From contig NZ_JAAGLU010000018.1 of assembly GCF_010550245.1 (NCBI RefSeq), positions 124,001-188,000 of the forward strand: a stretch of DNA of 64,000 bases. Reading direction: 5' to 3'. Made by a program: the position numbers and the translations under genes. This document shows, in pieces, positions 16,875 to 26,173 of the stretch. Below the pieces are notes generated by a model, which was given only the letters and a program-made list of their open reading frames with translations, searched no databases and was not told the DNA's origin. The stretch is from Streptomyces sp. SID12501 (GTDB lineage Bacteria > Actinomycetota > Actinomycetes > Streptomycetales > Streptomycetaceae). Position 1 is the stretch's first letter; each line of letters starts with the position of its first letter.

Positions 16875-18611
16875 ATGAAGAGCTGGATCACGGACTGGCA
16901 GCGCAGTGAGCGGCTGCCGCACTACACCCGGGCCAACGCGGGCGAGACCCTGCCGGACCCCGCCAGCCCGCTGGGCTGGACCCTGGTCTGGGGGCGCGGC
17001 CTGCAGGGCTGGCGCAACGGCTTCGTCGGGTTCGGCATCTACCGCGAGGAGGAGGTGGCCGGCCCCCGACCGCCGTTCGTCGGCATGTTCGGCGGCCACT
17101 TCTATCTGAACCTGTCCCACATGCGGCTGTTCGGCATCCGGATGGGCCAGACGGCGGACCAGATCGACGCGGCCTTCGTCGGCCGGCGCTCCGACACGCC
17201 GGTGTACGTGGCACACCCGGACGACCAGGACGCGGAGCTCACCGGCAAGGCGGGCGCGACGCTCGGGCGGATGCTCGGCCAGGCCGGCTTCCCCGAGGCC
17301 GACGCGGACCGGGCCCGGCTGCGCGCCCTGCGCCACTCGCGCCCCGACCTGACACAGCTGTCCGACGCCGAACTGGTGTCGTACGCACGGTCGTTGCTGG
17401 ACGAGGTGGAGACGACCTTCCAGCGGCACGTCGAGTCGTCACTGCCCGCGTCCGTCGGACCGGCGATCCTGGATCCGCTGTGCGCGAGCGTGGACCGCCC
17501 CGGCGCCATGCTCGACCTGATCGGCGGTCTGGGCGACGTCGACTCCGCCTCCCCCTCGACGGGGCTGTGGACGCTGTCCCGGCAGGTGGCGGCCTCGGCC
17601 GAGCTGACCGCGCTGTTCGACCGGGGCACGGCCGCGGTGGAGCAGTCGCTCGACGCCGCGACCGGGGACCTGAAGGCGTTCCGTGACGCCTTCGAGGAGT
17701 TCCTCGCGGAGTCCGGCGACCGCGGCCCCAACGAGTGGGACATCCACGCGCTGTCCTGGGAGGCGGCGCCCGTCCAGGCGCTGGCCCTGGTCGACCGGAT
17801 CCGGCACAGCGCCGCCGACGACTCCCCGGCCGTCCGCCGAACGCGGCTGACCGAGGGGCGTGAGCGGACGGCGCGGGAGATCCGGGCCGCGCTGCCCGAG
17901 GAGACGCAGCCCATGTTCGACGCCGGCATGCACGCCTCCCAGGTGTGGATCCCGGCCCGCGAGCGCACCAAGGCGAACTGCGTCACCGTCGTCAACGAGA
18001 TCCGCATGGCCGTACGGGAACTCGGTCGCCGGGGTGCCGAGGCCGGCCTCTTCGCCCGGCCCGAGGACGTGATGATGCTGCTGGACACCGAACTCGACGA
18101 CTATGTCGCCGCCCCGGAGATCTTCGGCCCCGTGATTGCCCAGCGACTCGACGAGTACGCGGGCCTGCACGAGCTGGAGCCGCCCTTCTTCGTCGCCGAG
18201 GACACACAGACCGAGATCGACACCTGGCCGCGCCGCGCCGAGGAGCGGACCCCGGCTGCCGTCGAGGGCGATGTGCTCGGCGGTGTGGGCGGCAGCCACG
18301 GCACCTACACCGGCAGGGTGCGGGTGGTCACCGACCCGGCCTCGTGCGAGGCGCTGGAGCCCGGGGAGGTGCTGGTCGCGCCGATCACGGACGCGGCCTG
18401 GACCCCGCTGTTCCTGGTCGCCGGTGCGGCCGTGGTGGACGTGGGCGCGCTCAACAGCCACGCCGTGGTGGTCTGCCGCGAGCTGGGCATCCCGGCCGTG
18501 ATCTCCGTCGAGAGCGGGACGCGACGGCTGCGGGACGGCATGCTGATCACGGTCGACGGCGAGCGGGGCACGGTCACCGTGGACAGTGTCCCGGTGCCGC
18601 TCGGCAACTGA
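16875..18611 (+). CDS. PEP-utilising mobile-domain protein lacking an ATP-grasp domain
   Basis: A 578-residue protein whose last 90 residues are the swivelling phosphohistidine domain (GALNSHAVVVCREL, His529, then GIPAV). The N-terminal segment YTRANAGETLPDP resembles the start of the central region of rifampicin phosphotransferase-like proteins. The ATP-grasp domain that should precede it is absent. It therefore carries the phosphate-shuttling His but neither a nucleotide nor a PEP-barrel module. It may work with the PPDK-like protein at 2.7 kb or phosphorylate a catabolic intermediate with a separate kinase part; both are inferences. Located between SDR and monooxygenase genes. Confidence 0.82.
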   Translation: MKSWITDWQRSERLPHYTRANAGETLPDPASPLGWTLVWGRGLQGWRNGFVGFGIYREEEVAGPRPPFVGMFGGHFYLNLSHMRLFGIRMGQTADQIDAAFVGRRSDTPVYVAHPDDQDAELTGKAGATLGRMLGQAGFPEADADRARLRALRHSRPDLTQLSDAELVSYARSLLDEVETTFQRHVESSLPASVGPAILDPLCASVDRPGAMLDLIGGLGDVDSASPSTGLWTLSRQVAASAELTALFDRGTAAVEQSLDAATGDLKAFRDAFEEFLAESGDRGPNEWDIHALSWEAAPVQALALVDRIRHSAADDSPAVRRTRLTEGRERTAREIRAALPEETQPMFDAGMHASQVWIPARERTKANCVTVVNEIRMAVRELGRRGAEAGLFARPEDVMMLLDTELDDYVAAPEIFGPVIAQRLDEYAGLHELEPPFFVAEDTQTEIDTWPRRAEERTPAAVEGDVLGGVGGSHGTYTGRVRVVTDPASCEALEPGEVLVAPITDAAWTPLFLVAGAAVVDVGALNSHAVVVCRELGIPAVISVESGTRRLRDGMLITVDGERGTVTVDSVPVPLGN

Positions 18612-18681
18612 GTACTCCGCGGGCCCGTCGCTGCTTTCCCCGTCAGCGGCGGGCCCGCGGTCACGATCGCGAGAGGAACGC

Positions 18682-19005
18682 GTGACTCCCATGGCTGAGG
18701 AAATCGTCGTCGCCGGCTGGATGGACTACGAGCCCGGCGACCGCGGCACGATGTTGGAAGCCCTCGTCGAGCTGGGTCGGCGGACCCGAGAGGAGGAGCC
18801 CGGCTGCCTGGACTACGCCATGACCGCCGATCCCGGCGACGAGCGGCGGATCCGGGTGTATGAACACTGGACCTCCCAGCGGGCCCTCGACGAGCACTTC
18901 GCCACCCCGCACATCAAGGAGTTCAGGGCGGCGTCGGCCGGGCTGACCCGGGTGGGCGTCTCGTTGCAGGTCCACACGGTCGCCGAGTCCCGGCCCATGC
19001 GCTGA
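18682..19005 (+). CDS. Antibiotic-biosynthesis-monooxygenase (ABM) domain protein
   Basis: A 107-residue ferredoxin-like alpha/beta-barrel protein. The pattern EPGCLDYAMTADPGDERRIRVYEHW followed by LDEHFATPHIKEF is characteristic of ABM/YgiN quinol-monooxygenase proteins, which act as homodimers without metal. The GTG start is set by AGAGGAAC just upstream; an internal ATG nine bases on is the alternative. Last gene of the Rieske/SDR/PEP block. Its stop codon forms the foot of the terminator hairpin. Confidence 0.85.
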   Translation: MTPMAEEIVVAGWMDYEPGDRGTMLEALVELGRRTREEEPGCLDYAMTADPGDERRIRVYEHWTSQRALDEHFATPHIKEFRAASAGLTRVGVSLQVHTVAESRPMR

Positions 19006-19050
19006 AACGGCTGAGACGGCGCCCCCGTCGGGGGCGCCGTCTCAGCCGTT

Positions 19051-19053
<3 letters not shown>
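19003..19053. terminator. Bidirectional terminator: perfect 24-bp stem, 3-base loop
   Basis: Positions 19003-19026 and 19030-19053 are exact inverted complements around a GTC loop. The TGA stops of the two convergent genes are the first and last three bases of the stem, so the genes end within one shared hairpin. A stem this long and GC-rich should stop transcription in both directions. Confidence 0.93.
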
Positions 19054-20091
<1,038 letters not shown>

Positions 20092-20095
20092 GGGA

Positions 20096-20311
20096 TCACT
20101 GCTCCGGCTGCGGAGGCGTACGCCGCTGGGCGAGGCGCCCGACCCAGCCGGCCATCTGGAGGTCGGCGTGGCGCAGTTCGCCCGACTGCCACCGGGCCTG
20201 GAAGTCGAAGACCCCCCGCGCCCCGGTCCTGGGGTCGGTGACCTCGACCAGTCCGTCCTCGGTGAGCCGGTACACCTGCCCGGTGAGCGGGTGGATCACT
20301 TGCTTGGACAC
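20096..20311 (-). CDS. Small uncharacterised protein of the Rieske oxygenase operon
   Basis: A 71-residue soluble protein without Cys clusters, membrane segment or signal. I do not recognise a family. It contains an aromatic/charged core (VFDFQARWQSGELRHADLQ). It lies eight bases after the ferredoxin gene and four before the reductase gene, all on one strand. Codon use matches its neighbours, and the order oxygenase-ferredoxin-small protein-reductase suggests an accessory role in the electron chain. Confidence 0.7.
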   Translation of the reverse strand: MSKQVIHPLTGQVYRLTEDGLVEVTDPRTGARGVFDFQARWQSGELRHADLQMAGWVGRLAQRRTPPQPEQ

Positions 20312-20318
20312 GGGGGCC

Positions 20319-20633
20319 TCACTCCTGCACTCGGCGGCGCACGCCGCGCTTGGTCACGGTCACCGGGCCCTCGACCCTGAGCCGGCAGGCGAGCCGGGTC
20401 AGGCCGTCCACCGGCCTGCGCAGGGCCTCGATGCCCTCGCGTTCCAGCGGGCCCACCGGGGAACAGTTCTCGGCGCCCTCCTCCACCTGGACGAAGCAGG
20501 TACGGCAGGTGCCCTTGCCGCCGCAGACGGTGGGCCAGCGGTAGCCGAGGCGCTGTGCGGCGGTGAACAGGTCCTCGCCGTCAAGGACTTCGAGCTCCTC
20601 GCCCAGGGGCCTGACCGCCACCCGGTGGGTCAC
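20319..20633 (-). CDS. 2Fe-2S plant-type ferredoxin
   Basis: A 104-residue ferredoxin. The CGGKGTCRTC loop plus a fourth Cys in LACRLRV give the CX4-5CX2C...C cluster pattern. It is the likely electron donor to the Rieske oxygenase whose stop its GTG overlaps (GTGA). The C-terminal RRRVQE tail is basic. The partner reductase may be the PDR-type protein at 33.9 kb, which has its own 2Fe-2S domain, or an unlinked one. Confidence 0.9.
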   Translation of the reverse strand: MTHRVAVRPLGEELEVLDGEDLFTAAQRLGYRWPTVCGGKGTCRTCFVQVEEGAENCSPVGPLEREGIEALRRPVDGLTRLACRLRVEGPVTVTKRGVRRRVQE

Positions 20634-22036
20634 TTGTCCATCCACCGGTCGAGCGTCCGGTTGAAGTGGCGGATGCGGCTCTCCTGGTAGTTGGCGAGCG
20701 TGATGCCGGGCTTGCGCATCGCCTTCAGACCCTGCTGGACGTAGGGCAGGTTCTCGCAGTCCTGGTCGAAGACCGGCCCGAGCACACCGAGTTCGGGGAT
20801 GTCGGCGAAGAGCATGTCCTCCGGCACCCAGCGGATCTTCGCCGGGGGCGGCGTCTGACCGGGCTGCTTCGGGGACGACATGAAGATGATCTCGGCGGTG
20901 CAGGAGTCCGGATCGAGGCCGTTGGGCCTGAACCGGTAGATGATGTTCGACTTGGCGCCGCCCCAGGGATTGAAGTTGGGGAACAGCAAGTAGTTGATGG
21001 CGTCCATCAGTTCGGTGTCCGGAGTCTTCGAGAAGTCCTGCGTCGAGGTGGCCGCGAGTTGTGCGCGCATCCGCTCGGCAAGGACCTGACGGGCAGTGCC
21101 GCCGGTCGGGACCGCCGGCATTTCCTCGCCCTCCCCCATCACCAGGTCGCGGCCCTGAGCGGCAGCGTAGAACGCGCGCGAGTCGTAGAAGGTCTCCAGG
21201 ACGTCCTGCTCCGTGACGGAGTCCGCCACGTGCGGGCTCGGCGCGCCCTGGATGTTGATCATCCGGTTCCAGTTCGGCTGATCCGCCATGACGTCGTACT
21301 GCGAGTTGGCGTCGGCGAGCCACGGCAGCATCTGCGGGTGCGTGGCGATCACATGGAAGGACTCGATGAAAGCGTCCTGCGCGACCTTCCAGTTGCAGGG
21401 CAGCACCTTGGCGATGTGCAGCGACTTGTAGCGGTTCTCCAGCGGCCAGATGTAGTACTCGTCGAAGGTGCCGCGGTAGCTGTCGAAGGACTCGGCGTAC
21501 GGGTCCATGTTGATGAAGACGAAGCCGCGCCAGGTGGCCACCCGGGCCTCGGGGAGGGCGAACTTCTCCGGGGTGACGTGCGGGAAGTCCCAGGCGCAGG
21601 GCGGGGTCCGCATCGTGCCGTCGAGGTTCCAGGCGAAGCCGTGGAACGAGCAGCGGAACTCGCCGACGTTGCCGCCGCTCGTGCGCAGTTTGCGGCCCCG
21701 GTGCAGACAGACGTTGACGTAGGCCCGGATCTCGTCGGGGGCCGTGCGGACGACGATCAGGGAGTCGTCGCCGATCTCGTAGACCTCGTGGTCGCCGACC
21801 TCGGGTATCTCGCTCTCCAGGCAGGCGAACTGCCACACGCGCCGCCAGACCTGCCGCATCTCGCGTTCGGCCCACTCGCGGGACGTGAAGCGGGCGGTGT
21901 CGATGTCCTCGCTGCCCAGGTGGTCGTTCCGCTCGAACCGCAGGGCGGGGGGAACGGGGCGGCTGTCCTGGTCGAGGTAGTCCTGGACCGTGGGCCCGGG
22001 GCACCGTGCGGTGGCCGGCTCCGATGTTGCGTCCAT
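20630..22036 (-). CDS. Rieske non-haem iron oxygenase, alpha subunit (second)
   Basis: A 468-residue oxygenase. Rieske ligands C110, H112, C129, H132 (CLHRG...CSFHGF); mononuclear iron site in FIESFHVIATHP near 205-215. It is distinct from the first oxygenase, with a longer C-terminal domain, and is closer to steroid/terpenoid or aryl-ether oxygenases than to small benzoate-type enzymes, judged by eye. The second of two adjacent ATGs is used, seven bases after GGAGG. First gene of the oxygenase-ferredoxin-small protein-reductase operon. Confidence 0.92.
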   Translation of the reverse strand: MDATSEPATARCPGPTVQDYLDQDSRPVPPALRFERNDHLGSEDIDTARFTSREWAEREMRQVWRRVWQFACLESEIPEVGDHEVYEIGDDSLIVVRTAPDEIRAYVNVCLHRGRKLRTSGGNVGEFRCSFHGFAWNLDGTMRTPPCAWDFPHVTPEKFALPEARVATWRGFVFINMDPYAESFDSYRGTFDEYYIWPLENRYKSLHIAKVLPCNWKVAQDAFIESFHVIATHPQMLPWLADANSQYDVMADQPNWNRMINIQGAPSPHVADSVTEQDVLETFYDSRAFYAAAQGRDLVMGEGEEMPAVPTGGTARQVLAERMRAQLAATSTQDFSKTPDTELMDAINYLLFPNFNPWGGAKSNIIYRFRPNGLDPDSCTAEIIFMSSPKQPGQTPPPAKIRWVPEDMLFADIPELGVLGPVFDQDCENLPYVQQGLKAMRKPGITLANYQESRIRHFNRTLDRWMDK

Positions 22037-22402
22037 CATCTCTCCTCCGGCAGAAACTTTAGAGTGAGTGTAGTTACCAGTCACGGCCGGGAGCAACACT
22101 CCTGCCGGTGACGAGGCTCGATCCACCCGAGGTCATGACCAGATTCCAGCGTAATCATGGAATTTCTTGCGGCGACCCTCTCCCCAAGCTCGCTGGGGCA
22201 TGTCACACTCCGACCCACTTGAGGCTGTAGTGCCTCAAAAGTTTCTCGTCCTGGGACGATCTCTTCCCGTCCCGGCCCAGCACCGCGGCGTTCCCGCCCG
22301 GGGCACCACAGAATCGGTCCGCCTGACCGAGCCGACCGCCGCGAACGCGCAAGCGACGCGGGTCACGGCAGCGCAGGCGACACACCTCGGGAGTACTCAA
22401 CG
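22037..22402. promoter_or_regulatory. Divergent control region between the second oxygenase operon and the ABC importer
   Basis: Intergenic 366 bp, no convincing ORF. AT-rich sequence at 22055-22080 is the likely promoter of the oxygenase operon. Two small inverted repeats are visible: CCCC-N9-GGGG around 22183-22199, and TTGAGGC (22219-22225) with GCCTCAA (22232-22238). Their function is unknown; either could be an operator or part of a 5' leader of the importer mRNA. Confidence 0.5.
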
Positions 22403-23545
22403 ATGAGTTCCAGACCCCGCCGCGCGGTCCGCCGCGCGCTCACCGCGATCGTCCCCGTCACCTCCCTGCTCACGCTGGCGGCGTGCGGCAGCGGCACCAC
22501 CCCCGCCGCCGACTCCACACAGGCGGCGGCAGCAGGCTCCCCCGGCCTGACGGCGGCCCGCGCGGCCCTGGCGACGTTCTCCGAGCGCCCGGCCGCGATC
22601 TCCGTGACCCAGCCCGTCGGCAAGCCGATCCCCAAGGGCAAGAAGATCGACTTCATCCTCTGCGGCGTCCAGTCCTGCAAGGACCTCGCCGACTTCTTCA
22701 CCGAGGCCGCCGGGGAACTCGGCTGGCAGGTGAAGCAGATCGCCACCCAGGGCACCCCGGAGTCCGTCCAGGCCGCCTACGAACAGGCCCTGCGCGACAA
22801 GCCGGACGCCGTCATCGCCTCCGGCTTCCCGCGTGCCGTCTATGCCAAGCAGCTCGCCCAGCTGAAGGCCGCCGACATCCCCGTCGTCCAGTCGAACGCC
22901 GACGACGTGGTGGGCGACGGCATCTCCCTGCTGAAGAACGGGCCGGACGACGTCGGCATCCAGGGCGAGATGCTCGCCTCCTGGGTGGTGTCGAACAGCG
23001 GCGCCAAGGCCGACACCGTGTACTTCGATCTGCCGGCGTACACGATCCTCAAGCCCGTCAAGGACGCCTTCGCCGCCAAGTACAAGGAGTGGTGCGCCGG
23101 TTGCGGGCTGGACAACGTGGACGTGCCGATCACCTCGGTGGGCAAGGACATGCCGGACCGTGTGGTGTCGTACCTCCGCTCGCACCCGAAGGTGACCCAT
23201 GTCGTCTTCTCGCTGGGACTGCTCAACGTAGGAGTGCCAGCCGCGCTGAAGACCGCCGGCGTCACCGGCAAGCACATCGTCGTCAACGTCGGTGACGCGC
23301 AGAACTACCAGTACATCCAGAGCGGTCTCACCGACGGCGCGATGGCGCTGAACTCGCACGAGACGGCGTGGCTCCAGGCCGACGCGCTGGCCCGGCACTT
23401 CACCGGCCAGTCCATGGACGTGGACCAGCAGGCGGCGCTGCCCAACCTGCTCGTCACCAAGGACAACCTGCCTTCGGCCGACGGCGACTTCCCGATCGTC
23501 GAGGACTACCAGAAGCAGTTCAAGGCGCTGTGGGGACTGAGTTGA
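22403..23545 (+). CDS. ABC transporter substrate-binding lipoprotein (simple-sugar type)
   Basis: A 380-residue exported lipoprotein: basic N-terminus, hydrophobic stretch and lipobox LTLAAC near residues 24-29. The mature part has the periplasmic-binding-protein type 1 fold, with a DAVIASGFPR-like first-domain edge and GKHIVVNVGDAQN in the second. Together with the next two genes it forms a complete importer. Its setting beside an oxygenase operon and an ADH suggests the ligand may be the catabolic substrate or a glycoside of it, rather than a plain sugar; this is inferred. Confidence 0.88.
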   Translation: MSSRPRRAVRRALTAIVPVTSLLTLAACGSGTTPAADSTQAAAAGSPGLTAARAALATFSERPAAISVTQPVGKPIPKGKKIDFILCGVQSCKDLADFFTEAAGELGWQVKQIATQGTPESVQAAYEQALRDKPDAVIASGFPRAVYAKQLAQLKAADIPVVQSNADDVVGDGISLLKNGPDDVGIQGEMLASWVVSNSGAKADTVYFDLPAYTILKPVKDAFAAKYKEWCAGCGLDNVDVPITSVGKDMPDRVVSYLRSHPKVTHVVFSLGLLNVGVPAALKTAGVTGKHIVVNVGDAQNYQYIQSGLTDGAMALNSHETAWLQADALARHFTGQSMDVDQQAALPNLLVTKDNLPSADGDFPIVEDYQKQFKALWGLS

Positions 23546-25071
23546 CCGGGCCCGTGCGGACCGGTCCGGTGCTGCGGGTGGCCGCCCTGTCGAAGAGATT
23601 CGGCGGCACCCAGGCCCTCGACGACGTCGACCTGGAGGTCGCGCCCGGCGAGATCCACGCCCTGATCGGGCCCAACGGCTCCGGCAAGTCCACCCTGATC
23701 AAGATCCTCGCCGGCTACCACCACGCGGAGCCGGGCGCGGTGGCCGAACTCGACGGCGAGCCCTTCGACCTCGGCCAGGTCACCGCCTCCCGCCACGACC
23801 GGCTCCGCTTCGTCCACCAGGAGCTGGGCCTGGTGGGCGAGTTGAGCGCCATCGACAACCTCGCCCTCAGTCACGGCTTCGCCCGCACGGCCCTCGGCAA
23901 CATCCGCTGGGCGGAGATGGAGAAGCGGACGACCGCCCTCGTCGAGCGGTTCGGCCTCGGCATCGACGTACGCCGGCCCCTGGCGACGGCGACCCCCGTC
24001 CAGCGCACGGTGGTCGCCATCGCCGCCGCGCTCCAGGGCTGGGAGGGCCGCCGCGGTGTCCTGGTGCTCGACGAACCCACCGCCGTACTGCCGCCCGGCG
24101 AGGTGGCCCGGCTGTTCGACATCGTGCGGGAGGTCCGCGACGCCGGGGCCGGCGTGCTGTACGTCTCGCACCGGATGGACGAGATCTTCGCGCTCGCCGA
24201 CCGGGTCACCGTGATCCGCGGCGGACGCAGGATCGCCACCCGCCCGGTGGCCGAGCTGACTCCGCGCACGCTGGCGGAGCTGATGGCGGGCGAGGAGATG
24301 GAGACCGGCCACCGTCCGGCGCCTCCTTCCGATGTCGCCGCCGAACCCGTGCTGGAGGTCCGCGACCTGTGGGCCGGTCCGCTGCAGGGCGTCGGCTTCG
24401 ACCTGGCCAGGGGCGAGCGCCTCGGCATCACGGGCCTGGTCGGCTCCGGCCACGAGATCGTGCCGTACGCGGTGTGCGGGGCCCATGCCGGGCGGGTGAG
24501 TGGCAGGCTGCGGCTGCCGGAACGCTCCGAGCGGTGGACCGAGGCGCGTGACGCCGACGGACTGGGCCTTCCCCTCGTCCCGGCGGACCGGGCGGGCGAG
24601 GGGGTGATCGGCGACTTCTCGGTCGGCGAGAACCTCACCCTGCCGCTCCTCGACCGGCTGCGCGCCCGCTCCGGGCGGCTGCGCCGCCGCCGCGAGTCCG
24701 CCCTGGCGGAGGACTGGATCCGGCGGGTCGGCGTGCGTTCGGCCGGTCGCGGGGCCCGGATCACCACGCTCAGCGGCGGCAACCAGCAGAAGGTCGTCAT
24801 GGCCCGCTGCCTGGCCCAGCGCCCACCCGTACTGACGCTGTGCGAGCCCACGGCGGGCGTGGACATCGCCACCCGCCTCCAGCTGTACGACCTGATAGAG
24901 CGTCAGGCCGACGAGGGCATGGGCGTCATCGTGTCGTCCTCCGACACACAGGACCTGCTCGCGCTGTGCACCCGCGTCCTGGTGGTGCGGGACGGCCGGA
25001 TCGCACGGGAGATCAGCGGCCGGGACATCACCGAGTCCGCCCTCGTGCACGCCATGGAAGGAACCGAGTGA
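23542..25071 (+). CDS. ABC transporter ATP-binding protein, duplicated NBD (RbsA-like)
   Basis: A 509-residue protein with two nucleotide-binding domains. NBD1 has the Walker A GPNGSGKST and Walker B VLVLDEPTA, but its signature loop is weak (TATPVQRT rather than LSGGQ). NBD2 has a poor Walker A (GLVGSGHE) but a good signature LSGGNQQK and CEPTAGVD. This complementary degeneration is usual for RbsA/XylG-type ATPases. The TTG start overlaps the binding-protein stop, with GGGGA six bases upstream. Confidence 0.9.
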   Translation: MTGPVRTGPVLRVAALSKRFGGTQALDDVDLEVAPGEIHALIGPNGSGKSTLIKILAGYHHAEPGAVAELDGEPFDLGQVTASRHDRLRFVHQELGLVGELSAIDNLALSHGFARTALGNIRWAEMEKRTTALVERFGLGIDVRRPLATATPVQRTVVAIAAALQGWEGRRGVLVLDEPTAVLPPGEVARLFDIVREVRDAGAGVLYVSHRMDEIFALADRVTVIRGGRRIATRPVAELTPRTLAELMAGEEMETGHRPAPPSDVAAEPVLEVRDLWAGPLQGVGFDLARGERLGITGLVGSGHEIVPYAVCGAHAGRVSGRLRLPERSERWTEARDADGLGLPLVPADRAGEGVIGDFSVGENLTLPLLDRLRARSGRLRRRRESALAEDWIRRVGVRSAGRGARITTLSGGNQQKVVMARCLAQRPPVLTLCEPTAGVDIATRLQLYDLIERQADEGMGVIVSSSDTQDLLALCTRVLVVRDGRIAREISGRDITESALVHAMEGTE

Positions 25072-25072
25072 C

Positions 25073-26173
25073 ATGACGTCCACCCCGACCCGGGCGGCGG
25101 AGCTCCCGCCGTCCGCACCGGAGAGCTCCGCTGTGTCCGTGCCCGAGGCAGTGGTCCGACGGGCGGTGACCGCCCTGTCGTTCCGCAACATCGGCGCCGT
25201 GTACGTGTGGCTGGTCATCGTCGTGCTCTTCTCCGCGTGGGCGCCGGACACGTTCCCGACCACCATCACGGTCAAGCAGGTGCTGAACGGCAACGCCGTG
25301 GCAGGCCTGGTGGCACTCAGCGTCGTACCGCCGCTGGCCGCACGGGTCTTCGACCTGTCGATCGCCTACACCATGTCGCTCACCAGTGTGCTGACCGCGC
25401 ATTTCATGGTCTCCAGCGGACTCGGGCCCGGTACGGCCATCGCTCTGGCGATGGCCGCCGCGCTGCTGGTCGGAGTCGTCAACGGAATCGTGGTGGTGGT
25501 TCTGCGCGTCGACTCGTTCATCGCCACCCTGGCCACCGGCGCGCTGATCCAGTCCCTGATCACCATGGTCACCAACGACAGCTCGATCACCGGTGTGCAA
25601 CTGCTCGCCAAGCCGTTCGCGAGCATCGCCCAGTTGGACGTGGGCGGCCTCACCCTGCCGGTTCTGTATCTGCTGCTCGCCGCCCTCGCCATCTGGTTCC
25701 TGCTGGAACACACCGCCACCGGACGCCGGTTGTACGCGACCGGCTTCAACGCCGACGCGGCCCGGCTGCAGGGGGTGCGCACCGACCGGCTGCGCTTTCT
25801 GACCCTGGTGGCCTCCGCGCTGCTCTCCGGTTTCGCCGGCGTCGTCTTCGCGTCCGCGGTCGGCTCCGGTTCGCCGACCGCGGGCACCCCGTATCTGCTG
25901 TCGGCGTACGCGGCCGCGTTCGTCGGGGCGACCCAGTTGCGCGCGGGCCGCTTCAACGCCTGGGGCACGGTTCTCGCGGTCCTGCTGCTCGGCACGGGCA
26001 TCACAGGGCTCGGGCTCGCCACCAGCGCGCAGTGGGCCGCGAGCCTGTTCACCGGCTCGGTCCTCATCGTGGCGCTGGTCCTCACGGGCGGCCGGATCGC
26101 CTTGCCGGCCGTACTTCGCCGCAGAACGGGGACCCGGCCGGACACGACCACCAGTAAGGAGAGTCGAGGATGA
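25073..26173 (+). CDS. ABC transporter permease (RbsC-like)
   Basis: A 366-residue membrane protein with about nine hydrophobic segments from residue 40 onward. The cytoplasmic loop TGRRLYATGFNADAARLQGV is the EAA-like contact for the ATPase in the ribose permease family, and GSGSPTAGTPYLL is the C-terminal family motif. Gap of one base after the ATPase gene; the stop overlaps the ADH start. The single permease presumably forms a homodimer. Confidence 0.9.
   Translation: MTSTPTRAAELPPSAPESSAVSVPEAVVRRAVTALSFRNIGAVYVWLVIVVLFSAWAPDTFPTTITVKQVLNGNAVAGLVALSVVPPLAARVFDLSIAYTMSLTSVLTAHFMVSSGLGPGTAIALAMAAALLVGVVNGIVVVVLRVDSFIATLATGALIQSLITMVTNDSSITGVQLLAKPFASIAQLDVGGLTLPVLYLLLAALAIWFLLEHTATGRRLYATGFNADAARLQGVRTDRLRFLTLVASALLSGFAGVVFASAVGSGSPTAGTPYLLSAYAAAFVGATQLRAGRFNAWGTVLAVLLLGTGITGLGLATSAQWAASLFTGSVLIVALVLTGGRIALPAVLRRRTGTRPDTTTSKESRG

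Noticed and set aside
22203..22400. 65-codon minus-strand ORF in the divergent region before the ABC importer
   Set aside because: Low-complexity Arg/Gly composition, no ribosome site and overlap with palindromic control sequence.
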